Shown here: positions 23,640 through 30,231 of the stretch, in pieces
Layout of the letters: each line of letters begins with the position of its first letter
How positions within the stretch are numbered: the first letter of the stretch is position 1
Origin: a virus
Virus record (IMG/VR): IMGVR_UViG_3300006927_003186
Coordinates: 1 to 30,940 of that record
Length of the DNA: 30,940 nt
Reading direction: 5' to 3' (one strand)
Translations under genes and position numbers: made by a program
The notes under the pieces: model-generated
The model's database searches: none
What the model was told of the DNA's origin: nothing
Seen by the model: the letters and a program-made list of their open reading frames with translations, nothing else

Positions 23640-24560
23640 TCAGGAAATTCTAGCAAAGTTCTGTAGCCAAGCCCCGTCTACCAATTTCTCACCTTTGCCA
23701 TAGACCACATCGACCACACCCGTGAGATACCGTAGATCAAACGGGCTCCAACCAGCCTTAGACATTATCGGCCGCCCACTATCCGCAGTCTTAGTAATGT
23801 CGATAGCAGTAAAAGATGCCTCATATCCAGGCTGTAAACGGCCTATCTTCCGGTCAGTGAACTCGCCCAACCGTTTACCAGGATTCTTACAGGCTATATT
23901 AAACACAGTGGACACATCAACCTTCTTTTCTTGGACCAACCAAGCAACAAACGACCCAAATGTGTCCAAAGATGGCACCCCACATAAGCCAGAACGGATC
24001 TTATCAAGGGCTAAATGTGGAACATGGCCGCTCACCAAATAGTCGAACACGCCCAAACAATCGAACAATCTCAACTGTTCCTTGGCCGTAGGGAGAGGTG
24101 GATTAGTCCGCAAATACTCAGACTTATTATGCATATCAGAGTTGAAATAAAGATGATGTGGCGTAATCGCTATCGGATCAGCAATACCCAAAAATTCATC
24201 AACAGACGCGGTGACCAGGAAATTAGGCGGTAAATGGGTTATCTCAAGTGCCAACGCTTCGGTACGTGGATCATCTGATATATCAGCAAGAGCGGTAATC
24301 CCACCATTCAATGCAGCCACCGCCGCAGACTGATATGTCTCTTGTCCAAAGTCGCAATAAGCACCGAGATCGACAAATCCTGGAAAGATGATATGAGAAG
24401 TCCTAAGAAAATGACGGTCAATAAAACTGCCATACTCATCAAACAAATCATTCCTCGGACTTTGAGGTTTCCTGATTAATCTTTTGATTACACCATCTTC
24501 GAATTCCAGGATACCAGGTTTTAGCCCATCTTCTTCTACGATATTTCCGTAAATGATCAT
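23640..24560 (-). CDS. Dihydroorotase-like amidohydrolase lacking the HxH metal motif
   Basis: Over 306 residues the order of dihydroorotase-family landmarks is kept: IIFPGFVDLGAYCDFGQETY, SAAVAALNGGITALADISDD, ITPHHLYFNSD, LRTNPPLPTAKEQ, VSGHVPHLALDK and a C-terminal GRLQPGYEASFTAID. In active enzymes the first reads PGxVDxHxH and the fifth TDHAPH. Here HxH is GAY and the Asp is missing, so the metal centre is largely lost. It may be a catalytically dead scaffold, like pseudo-dihydroorotases that support aspartate transcarbamoylase, or have a new role. It overlaps the following gene start by ATGAT-type packing and is convergent with the zinc-cluster gene. Confidence 0.8.
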   Translation of the reverse strand: MIIYGNIVEEDGLKPGILEFEDGVIKRLIRKPQSPRNDLFDEYGSFIDRHFLRTSHIIFPGFVDLGAYCDFGQETYQSAAVAALNGGITALADISDDPRTEALALEITHLPPNFLVTASVDEFLGIADPIAITPHHLYFNSDMHNKSEYLRTNPPLPTAKEQLRLFDCLGVFDYLVSGHVPHLALDKIRSGLCGVPSLDTFGSFVAWLVQEKKVDVSTVFNIACKNPGKRLGEFTDRKIGRLQPGYEASFTAIDITKTADSGRPIMSKAGWSPFDLRYLTGVVDVVYGKGEKLVDGAWLQNFARIS

Positions 24561-25291
24561 TATTCAACTCTCAGAAAACATGGGGTCTCACATTTGAGCC
24601 TACCAAATATGATTCCACCCACAAACCGGCATAAATCGTCATCAACGTCCCAGTCATACTCATTATTTTCATTTACACTAATATTCCATTCTTTCAGAAC
24701 TTGCCGCAGTTCAACTCCGGACGGATATTGCTGACGATACCCAAACACAAGACGATGGAACGTCTCTATATCCGGATTTGTGTCCGAAAGGCGGTCTGTA
24801 ATTTCAACACGTGTTGGTGGCCGACCATTACTCTCACCAGATACTCGACATTGATTAGCAATCCAGATTGTGCGACAGGTTTCGGCCAATACCTTTACCG
24901 CATCTGAATCATACCGCACTAATGGAACATCATCTTGGATATCCATCAAGTGGATTACCGTACGATATAACACATAATATGTCTCTGGAGCCGCAGCAGC
25001 CCGGAAATCCTCAATTTCATATCTGGCTTTGAACCAGTCTAGAGTAACGAGCATTTCGTCGTAATCATCACATGTTATTTCCTTGGTGAGAACCATAGCA
25101 GATGATGGGTTGGTGTAATGAGCGACCGCTTTGATAGACAGTGCAAATGGGTCATCACCCTCATTAGTGAGGATAACAAAATCCCCTGCCACCGGTCTCA
25201 TTGAAAAAGCAATATTAGGAATAGTTAAGCTACAGGTTGAACCAGAATGAATACCAACTTGTAGTTCAACCCGAACAGGTAAAAGAATCAT
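24560..25291 (-). CDS. Hypothetical protein, 243 aa
   Basis: I do not recognise it. The N-terminal 75 residues look like a beta domain (MILLPVRVELQVGIHSGSTC, MRPVAGDFVILTNEGDDPFA). The rest is mixed (ETYYVLYRTVIHLMDIQDDV, VKVLAETCRTIWIANQCRVS) with an acidic segment ENNEYDWDVDDDLCRFVGG. The stop touches the start of the dihydroorotase-like gene, so the two are probably co-translated and may work together. No signal or membrane segment is present. Confidence 0.65.
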   Translation of the reverse strand: MILLPVRVELQVGIHSGSTCSLTIPNIAFSMRPVAGDFVILTNEGDDPFALSIKAVAHYTNPSSAMVLTKEITCDDYDEMLVTLDWFKARYEIEDFRAAAAPETYYVLYRTVIHLMDIQDDVPLVRYDSDAVKVLAETCRTIWIANQCRVSGESNGRPPTRVEITDRLSDTNPDIETFHRLVFGYRQQYPSGVELRQVLKEWNISVNENNEYDWDVDDDLCRFVGGIIFGRLKCETPCFLRVE

Positions 25292-25348
25292 CGTTATTTA
25301 GCCAAAACAGATAGAAAGCCCGACGATAAATACTTAACACCGAGCAAA

Positions 25349-25846
25349 CTAAGACAATGATGGCCAACGAAGATATGGAATATCATTTAACTGCCTAACT
25401 AGAGCATCCCACGATAAACGCTGTGCTGGAAGATGCTCACCGATAGCATGATACTCAAGTTCAGGCCAAGGAACCGGGTCCCCCGCCTTAGCGATAAATT
25501 CCCAATTAGGATTGCTAGCTTTACCATATTCAGTGTCCATATAGACACTGCCACCATTAAGACCAGACGATAGATTAGCTATTGGGATCCAATAAGAATT
25601 ACCCTGATAAACAAACCAATGGCCCTCACGCTCACCAACATATCTGTACCTGAATTCATCCCAAATTGGACCTCTAAATTCGTCTGCATCCTCAAGTCCG
25701 TCGTAATCACTCTCATTGAGCGATTTAGGAGGACCGAACCGTTCACAGGTTTCGCAATTCTCTACATCAGGGTAAGGCTCACTCTTCGGGAATTTCTTGC
25801 CGCAACTTGGGCAACATTTCTTTTCGGAGATAGTTCTAAGACGCAT
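25349..25846 (-). CDS. Zinc-ribbon accessory protein with YDGLEDADEF motif, 165 aa
   Basis: The N-terminus MRLRTISE is followed by a four-Cys ribbon (KKCCPSCGKKFPKSEPY, ENCETCERF), then ESDYDGLEDADEF, then a domain with YRYVGEREGHWFVYQGNSYW and ELEYHAIGEHLPAQRLSWDA. The layout (leader, Cys cluster, shared acidic motif, variable domain) matches the 277-aa gene at 22805, although the C-terminal domains differ. GGTGAGG lies before the ATG, just after the stop of the 444-aa gene. Function unknown; MRLRTISE could be a cleaved capsid-targeting leader. Confidence 0.68.
   Translation of the reverse strand: MRLRTISEKKCCPSCGKKFPKSEPYPDVENCETCERFGPPKSLNESDYDGLEDADEFRGPIWDEFRYRYVGEREGHWFVYQGNSYWIPIANLSSGLNGGSVYMDTEYGKASNPNWEFIAKAGDPVPWPELEYHAIGEHLPAQRLSWDALVRQLNDIPYLRWPSLS
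25676..25705 (-). repeat. Third copy of the YDGLEDADEF-coding motif
   Basis: The ten residues are encoded on the minus strand inside the 165-aa gene, almost identical in DNA to the plus-strand copy at 23282-23311. The two genes are otherwise different after the motif. Confidence 0.8.
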
Positions 25847-25856
25847 GACACCTCAC

Positions 25857-27191
25857 CTAATAAGATGCCTCGCCCACGTCCCAGCTCTCTTCATCCCCAT
25901 CATCATACTCATCATCGATCTCCTCATAATCACCACGATCGAATTGAGCTGGGGTTTCTGCCTCTAGATGAGCCATCAACTCTATGAGGGTTTCGCGAGG
26001 ACCGGCCGGATCTTGTCCGGACTTTATGGATTCGAGAGTATCGGCCAGCAACTTGTGTATTAGTTGTGGCTCTTGTACTGCTAAAGTAGAAACAACACCC
26101 GCCAAAGAGTGCCCTTTTGGGACGATTTGTAGGAATGCACGCCACAATTGCGGACCAACCTGGATTAGCCATGGTTCATCCTCAAGACGATCAGCTTCTT
26201 GGTAGATCCCAGCAAGTTGATTCTTGTCCAGACCCTCGAGACCATGATAAGACAATAATTCCATAGTCCCCTTCACCAGCTCTTGAACAAGAACCGGGAA
26301 ATTGATAGCACGAGCGATGACCTTAGCTTCCGATATCTCTTGCTCAGCCTCTAGCTCAAAGTCACCTTCTTGTGTCTCCTCTGCCTCGTACTGGCTTTCG
26401 GCGTCTGGGCTATCTTCGGCCTCATTATCCCCGTACTGGACGCGGGAAGTACCAACCGTGGCGTTGTCGAGCATCTCTCGGGCCATGTTTGCAAAATCGA
26501 GTAGCCAGTAATAATGAATAGAACCACTGGCAAACTGCCCGTAAGCCTGCAACAATTGTGGGTTGATCTTCGCTAATTGTTCTTTGGCAGCATGGTGAAT
26601 AGATGCCATGTTATGAACCGCCGCCCCCTGAGTCAGGGTATTCATGGTGATTCGCTTATTCACCTGTTCCCGATCAATACCAACATTCTCGAGATCAATA
26701 CCAACATTCTCGATATCTGTTGGTTCTGGGATCGCATCGTCTCCTTGACCAACAGCCTGAGGTGGCTCCAGCTTTCCGTCGAGCATCTCAAGCGGGATGC
26801 CCCAGGTCTCATGGACTAATTGCATCGCAAGTTGTTCTAAATGCTGCTTATACGGTGCTTCAAGACGTGCAACTTGTTGAAACGCCCGCCCTACCAACTG
26901 AGGAGCCATTTGAGCGACTCGCTCCGGTTCCATTTGTTGGAGTTGCGGGAAAGCCTTCATAAGTTGTTCTACACTATGACCAAATGCACCTTCCGCAGTT
27001 TCAGCCCCATACATTGCCATAAGTGGATGAGCAGCAAACGGATGCCGAGATTGCCTAATCCCACCCCAGAATTGTTGGGTAGATGGGTGGCTCCCGCGTT
27101 CAAACCCCTCGATGATCATGGGGAGATCACCAAAGAACGTATTGGGGTCTTCAGTAATTAAAGATGCAATATAATCGACACGTTTATTCAT
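25857..27191 (-). CDS. Large helical accessory or virion protein, 444 aa
   Basis: The family is not firmly recognised. It begins MNKRVDYIASLITEDPNTFF, where ITE followed by D fits a T4-type prohead-protease site. The body is helical and Gln/Glu-rich (EQLMKAFPQLQQMEPERVAQ, IHHAAKEQLAKINPQLLQAY, SIHYYWLLDFANMAREMLDN), with a short tandem repeat (IENVGIDLENVGID) and very acidic segments at 250-285 and at the C-terminus (YEEIDDEYDDGDEES). An internal head protein or scaffold-like role would fit; a cytoplasmic factor is not excluded. A TCAAATATA element ends four bases before the ATG, and there is no Shine-Dalgarno sequence. Confidence 0.68.
   Translation of the reverse strand: MNKRVDYIASLITEDPNTFFGDLPMIIEGFERGSHPSTQQFWGGIRQSRHPFAAHPLMAMYGAETAEGAFGHSVEQLMKAFPQLQQMEPERVAQMAPQLVGRAFQQVARLEAPYKQHLEQLAMQLVHETWGIPLEMLDGKLEPPQAVGQGDDAIPEPTDIENVGIDLENVGIDREQVNKRITMNTLTQGAAVHNMASIHHAAKEQLAKINPQLLQAYGQFASGSIHYYWLLDFANMAREMLDNATVGTSRVQYGDNEAEDSPDAESQYEAEETQEGDFELEAEQEISEAKVIARAINFPVLVQELVKGTMELLSYHGLEGLDKNQLAGIYQEADRLEDEPWLIQVGPQLWRAFLQIVPKGHSLAGVVSTLAVQEPQLIHKLLADTLESIKSGQDPAGPRETLIELMAHLEAETPAQFDRGDYEEIDDEYDDGDEESWDVGEASY
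26672..26713 (-). repeat. Tandem 21-nt repeat, two copies
   Basis: Two perfect 21-nt units lie at 26672-26692 and 26693-26713. They encode the repeated (D)IENVGID in the 444-aa protein and are in frame. Confidence 0.9.
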
Positions 27192-27195
27192 ATAC

Positions 27196-27204
27196 TATAT
27201 TTGA
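27196..27204 (-). promoter_or_regulatory. TCAAATATA element 4 nt before an ATG
   Basis: The minus strand reads TATCAAATATAGTATATG, with the ATG at 27191. It has the same spacing as the element at 22792 and lacks a Shine-Dalgarno sequence. Confidence 0.42.
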
Positions 27205-27426
27205 TATAGAAGTAAATGTTACATAATCATCTCCCCCTGGATGTTCCCAACAAGTTCACTTACGCCCAGGTTCCAATTATCCGTACACGGTGATCCTTGT
27301 CCTTGACGGTATCACCGCTGCTGGTCCAAATGCGTTAAATTCTTTCGATTTAACGCTCCCAGCGGTTGTCGACCTCACACTTCTCGGCTCAAATTGAGCA
27401 CTATAGTAGATTATAAAATACGGCGG
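27205..27426. other. Non-coding region with several inverted repeats
   Basis: No convincing gene is present. CGGTGAT (27288-27294) pairs with ATCACCG (27311-27317). GCGTTAAAT (27332-27340) pairs with ATTTAACGC (27348-27356) around a 7-nt loop. GCTCAA-A-TTGAGC is a short palindrome at 27387-27399. A TATAAT hexamer lies on the minus strand at 27410-27415. None of the hairpins has a T tract, so they look like structured leader RNA or operators rather than terminators. The region separates a tRNA-like element from the 444-aa gene. Confidence 0.55.
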
Positions 27427-27536
27427 CCGATGGCTAGGATTTGCACCCGCGACATCCGTCCCGACAGGACGTTACTCTGGACTACCTCCGCAGGGTAATA
27501 CCCCACGGCTGGCTCCAAGTGGCTGAGTTACACCGG
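27427..27536 (-). tRNA. tRNA-Asp-like element (anticodon GTC) with greatly enlarged D loop
   Basis: Read on the minus strand: acceptor CCGGTG pairs with CATCGG; TA at positions 8-9; D stem ACTC pairs with GAGT; anticodon arm ACGTC-CTGTCGG-GACGG carries GTC (4 of 5 pairs); variable ATGTC; T arm GCGGG-TGCAAAT-CCTAG. The order and the text GTCGCGGG match bacterial tRNA-Asp well. However, the D loop is about 47 nt, containing a hairpin CCG..GGG/CCC..CGG; the T stem pairs poorly and the T loop starts TG instead of TT; no CCA is encoded. It may be a degenerate, inserted or unusual phage tRNA. Confidence 0.4.
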
Positions 27537-27588
27537 GTAGCACCGCATTGAAGCAGGGCCACATAGCTTCCGCCGTAGTATCTTTCCG

Positions 27589-27930
27589 TTAGGCGTTCGG
27601 CTTGATCTTGACCGATGCCTTCGCCGGAGAAATTTGTTTCTTCTCTTCTTTGGCGACACCCTTCTCGATCAGCATGGCCTTGAGACCAGTAACCTGACCA
27701 ACCCGCTCTTCGTCGATGACGAATGTGATCTTCTCGCTGCCTTCTCGGGGTTCTGTGACGTCGACGCGACCCTTGCCGGGCACCTCGATGTTCAATTTGC
27801 TGCCATTGGCGAAAGTTCGTAGTTCTTCCTTCTTCGCGTCGAGCCGCTCCTGCAATTCGGCCATCTCGATATGCAGATCGAGAGCTGAATCCGCCAATTC
27901 TTGTCCGACGTTTTCAATTGTTGTCGTCAT
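27589..27930 (-). CDS. Hypothetical protein, 113 aa, coiled-coil N-terminus
   Basis: Starting at ATG 27930 (GGAG seven bases upstream), the protein has a helical coiled-coil region (LDLHIEMAELQERLDAKKEE) followed by strands (KLNIEVPGKGRVDVTE, EKITFVIDEERVGQVTGLKA) and a Lys-rich tail (EEKKQISPAKASVKIKPNA). An extended frame to 28050 is not supported. No family is recognised. It diverges from the plus-strand gene at 27952 with only 21 nt between the start codons. Confidence 0.62.
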   Translation of the reverse strand: MTTTIENVGQELADSALDLHIEMAELQERLDAKKEELRTFANGSKLNIEVPGKGRVDVTEPREGSEKITFVIDEERVGQVTGLKAMLIEKGVAKEEKKQISPAKASVKIKPNA

Positions 27931-27951
27931 CGTGTTCTCCGTAGATATCGC

Positions 27952-28260
27952 ATGGCCTTGAAATTGATCAGACGTGTTACCACGCCATTCCTGCAATCGA
28001 TTCCACCAGAGATCAATCACTTTGATGCTTATATGTACGCAGTAGTACAACGTAAGCCGGGTAAGGATTTCCCAGATGAGGAATGGGGGACAGACGCCAG
28101 GATAGACCCCTGCGAACTAGATTGGGAACACATGTCGATCAGAATGACACTCCCGGAGAAGATAAACTACGGGATAGAGAGCTTCGATGATTTAGACCCC
28201 GAGTTCTTCGAGGCAATCGAAGCTGCGTTCATATCACTTATGCACGGATGTCTCACCTAA
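27952..28260 (+). CDS. Hypothetical acidic protein, about 102 aa
   Basis: The protein-like part is FDAYMYAVVQRKPGKDFPDE, EWGTDARIDPCELDWEHMSI and LPEKINYGIESFDDLDPEFF. I prefer ATG at 27952, preceded by TAGATA with four bases spacing; ATG at 28033 is an alternative. It is one of few plus-strand genes and overlaps the next small membrane gene by 13 nt. No family is recognised. Confidence 0.5.
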   Translation: MALKLIRRVTTPFLQSIPPEINHFDAYMYAVVQRKPGKDFPDEEWGTDARIDPCELDWEHMSIRMTLPEKINYGIESFDDLDPEFFEAIEAAFISLMHGCLT

Positions 28261-28370
28261 TATGGCTAGCCCACGCCGCCTTCTCTATAGTGGCGATCGT
28301 AATCTTGATTCTCATCAAGAAATTGTGTGCCGCTGTATTACCTTACGTGCGGTGGATACGGCGTCAATAA
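28248..28370 (+). CDS. Possible 40-aa single-pass membrane protein
   Basis: The frame reads MSHLIWLAHAAFSIVAIVIL and ILIKKLCAAVLPYVRWIRRQ, a single hydrophobic helix followed by basic residues (N-out or N-in not clear). It overlaps the end of the plus-strand gene by 13 nt and runs 56 nt into the 3' end of the convergent 307-aa gene. The Shine-Dalgarno sequence is weak (CACGG). Confidence 0.4.
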   Translation: MSHLIWLAHAAFSIVAIVILILIKKLCAAVLPYVRWIRRQ

Positions 28371-29238
28371 GAGCCCGCCAATTATCCGGAATCCGTGACT
28401 CTAAACGCGGATCATTCCCCCAGTTAAGCTGATCGAAGCTCTCTGCTGGGGTAAACGCCGAAACTATTCGGTCGTTACGATGCTCATTACGGCCAGTTTG
28501 GCGACCGAGACCAGTTTGCATCAAAATGTTTCTGAGCGTCACCTTCCAACTTGGTGAATCATACTCAGTTGGCTCTTCCGTCTTCGCCAGAAAATCCAGG
28601 ACTTTAGGGAGCCATTGTTGGGCTGTCATTCCGGCTTCGACGCCGATGTGCGGGATGGTGGTATGTGCTCTCTTCCTAAGGAGATACAACCCAAGCCCAC
28701 CTGTTTCTCTGTCAGTACGACTCCTGGTTTGAGGAGCGGCAATTGTGTACCAGCCATCTGGCCCACCAACATCAAAAACAAAGTAGGTGGTATCTGGGAA
28801 ATACTCATTGATGCCCCGACCCCAAAGAGCACTAGGTCTGAAATAATCCAATTCCTCATATGCCCTTTCCAGGGTATCATGCCACACAGTCTCCCAGTCA
28901 TGTTCATTTTCTGAACGTGTTGTCGTTGGTTTTGGAGGTTTTGGTCGACGGATTGTTGGTTCTCTCTCAGGCACCGGTTCAGGCTTGATTGTTCCATACC
29001 AAGGATCTTCATCCTTATCAACCAGGTATTGATCAATTTCACGTTCTACTTTGTCCAACGGTAACCCCGTCTTCGCAGCCATCAGCCCAGACACCTGGCC
29101 AAACAACTCATGTAATGCCTTCCTAGAATATTGGTTCTTCTGAGTAAGAACCGTCCCAATGCTTTTAGCAATAGCTTCTGGAACATCCTCAGCAAGCAAT
29201 TGCTGAACCAAATCAAAAGAAATTGTTTGTAATTTCAT
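28315..29238 (-). CDS. Hypothetical accessory protein, 307 aa
   Basis: The family is not recognised. It begins MKLQTISFDLVQQLLAEDVP, with LAE followed by D as a possible prohead-protease site. A helical part (SRKALHELFGQVSGLMAAKT) and a Pro/Lys/Arg linker (REPTIRRPKPPKPTTT) precede a folded region with YFPDTTYFVFDVGGPDGWYT and GLGLYLLRKRAHTTIPHIGV. A TAAAAATA element ends four bases before the ATG. The layout (leader, helix, linker, domain) would suit an injected or internal head protein, but this is inference. Confidence 0.62.
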   Translation of the reverse strand: MKLQTISFDLVQQLLAEDVPEAIAKSIGTVLTQKNQYSRKALHELFGQVSGLMAAKTGLPLDKVEREIDQYLVDKDEDPWYGTIKPEPVPEREPTIRRPKPPKPTTTRSENEHDWETVWHDTLERAYEELDYFRPSALWGRGINEYFPDTTYFVFDVGGPDGWYTIAAPQTRSRTDRETGGLGLYLLRKRAHTTIPHIGVEAGMTAQQWLPKVLDFLAKTEEPTEYDSPSWKVTLRNILMQTGLGRQTGRNEHRNDRIVSAFTPAESFDQLNWGNDPRLESRIPDNWRALIDAVSTARKVIQRHTIS

Positions 29239-29242
29239 ACCG

Positions 29243-29251
29243 TATTTTTAC
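29243..29251 (-). promoter_or_regulatory. GTAAAAATA element 4 nt before an ATG
   Basis: The minus strand reads GTAAAAATACGGTATG, with the ATG at 29238. It is a weaker match to the recurring motif but has the same four-base spacing. Confidence 0.35.
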
Positions 29252-29259
29252 TTGTATGA

Positions 29260-29328
29260 CTACTCACGAAGATACATTTCCTCGAGACAGACGTCATACT
29301 TGTCTCGTTTGTTATGAACAACTTTCAT
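29260..29328 (-). CDS. Possible 22-aa peptide, coupled by ATGA
   Basis: MKVVHNKRDKYDVCLEEMYL and two more residues start at an ATG overlapping the previous stop. The first 13 residues resemble the start of DUF4326-type phage proteins (KVV..K.DKYDV.IGR), after which the similarity stops, so it may be a frameshifted remnant. An inverted repeat CGAGACA/TGTCTCG lies inside it. Confidence 0.3.
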   Translation of the reverse strand: MKVVHNKRDKYDVCLEEMYLRE

Positions 29329-29678
29329 ATGTGGCGTCTGTGTTCCCTTCTGTGTGTCTCTACTTCTCTGCTTATTTCTAGAACTCGGACGGAAGTGTCT
29401 CTCTTCACGGGGAAGTTGAAGATTTGGACTTTCCAACCAGCTTCTTCGATTTTCTTCATGTCTTCAGCAGAAGCTTCTAAAGTTCCTATGATGTAGTCCC
29501 GATGTGTGTTCCTTTTAGCGAATTTTTGGGCTATTATTTTGGTGGAGAACATGGGAACCGTGACCCCATCGATTTCCAGCACCAAAATTGGGGCGATACG
29601 GTGCTCTCGGAGTTCACGCATCATCTCCTGGCCGGTCATCTGGCCATCGCTAGAGATCGCAAAAAAGTGACCAATCAT
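29325..29678 (-). CDS. Hypothetical protein, about 117 aa
   Basis: Starting at ATG 29678, it reads as a small alpha/beta protein (MIGHFFAISSDGQMTGQEMM, APILVLEIDGVTVPMFSTKI, YIIGTLEASAEDMKKIEEAG) with a basic C-terminus (REVETHRREHRRHI). A GTG at 29705 would add nine residues. No family is recognised. It is the first gene of the minus-strand run that follows the tRNA-like cluster. Confidence 0.6.
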   Translation of the reverse strand: MIGHFFAISSDGQMTGQEMMRELREHRIAPILVLEIDGVTVPMFSTKIIAQKFAKRNTHRDYIIGTLEASAEDMKKIEEAGWKVQIFNFPVKRDTSVRVLEISREVETHRREHRRHI

Positions 29679-29767
29679 ATTAGTTCCAAAGGATGCCCGG
29701 TCCACCGCCTGACGTTACTGGCCAACTTGTTGACAGATGGTACCACCAGCACGCTGCGAATGACTTA

Positions 29768-29872
29768 GCGGTAGGTTCGCGGATTCGCATCGATCGATCG
29801 AACATACCGGACACTAGAACTACAATACAGCCGTGGGCTTCAACCAAGTGTCTTCCGACTAAACTACACCGC
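29768..29872 (-). tRNA. tRNA-Phe-like element (anticodon GAA) with aberrant 3' half
   Basis: On the minus strand: acceptor GCGGTG pairs with TACCGC (one G-U); TA; D stem GTTT pairs with AGAC around AGTCGGA; anticodon arm CTTGG-TTGAAGC-CCACG (4 of 5 pairs) carries GAA. This 5' half is convincing. The remaining 52 nt before the acceptor do not form a normal variable loop and T arm; GTTCG and CGAAC pair around a 19-nt loop that includes ATCGATCGATG and GCGAATCC. It may be a tRNA with an insertion in the T arm or a decayed copy. Confidence 0.38.
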
Positions 29873-29880
29873 ACATAAGC

Positions 29881-29960
29881 GAACCGTAGAGGATTTGAAC
29901 CTCACACCGACGTGGTTGGACCGAGTGCTGTTAACAGGGTACGCTCACAGCACACGGTTC
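29881..29960 (-). tRNA. tRNA-like element, 80 nt, identity unclear
   Basis: On the minus strand the acceptor stem is perfect (GAACCGT with ACGGTTC), and the T arm GAGG-TTCAAAT-CCTC is canonical. Between them the sequence does not give a clean D arm and anticodon arm: GTGCTGT pairs with ACAGCAC (7 bp) around a loop containing CTGTTA. A GTT (Asn) anticodon in CTGTTAA is possible but its stem does not pair. It lies 8 nt from the Phe-like element, so the two form a small cluster. Confidence 0.42.
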
Positions 29961-30231
29961 ATTTATCATATCTAGCCTTGTACCGAAGGCCGAGATTATT
30001 GCTGAGTGATAAGGAAATTTATAGCTAGTGTTGTCGGCCACAATTTTCTCAATCCTTGCTAATCCCTTCTAACTCCTGCCAATGTGGAGCAAAATTCCGG
30101 TCCGCCAAATGTTCAAAGGTCGCTTGTAATATCTCTTTGAACAAGACTTAAATCTCCAGTATTGAGTTAATCACCTGCAAAGGTAAATAAGGCATATTAA
30201 CGTTTCCACAACACACACGGAGAATAGAATC
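29961..30231 (+). promoter_or_regulatory. Non-coding leader region with a 9-bp inverted repeat
   Basis: No gene is seen in these 271 nt. TGTTCAAAG (30110-30118) and CTTTGAACA (30135-30143) form a perfect inverted repeat spaced by 16 nt, an operator-like arrangement 90 nt upstream of the secreted-protein gene. The region should hold the promoter of that gene, but no clear -35/-10 pair stands out. CACGGAGAATAGAATC before the ATG contains the ribosome-binding site GGAG. Confidence 0.45.

Noticed and set aside
27205-27600. Prophage attachment site at the tRNA-like gene
   Set aside because: No integrase gene or matching direct repeat elsewhere in the window was seen.
29282-29307. CGAGACA/TGTCTCG hairpin as a terminator for the 117-aa gene
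   Set aside because: On the minus strand it is followed by AGGAAATG, not a T tract; it may be chance or lie inside the 22-aa frame.
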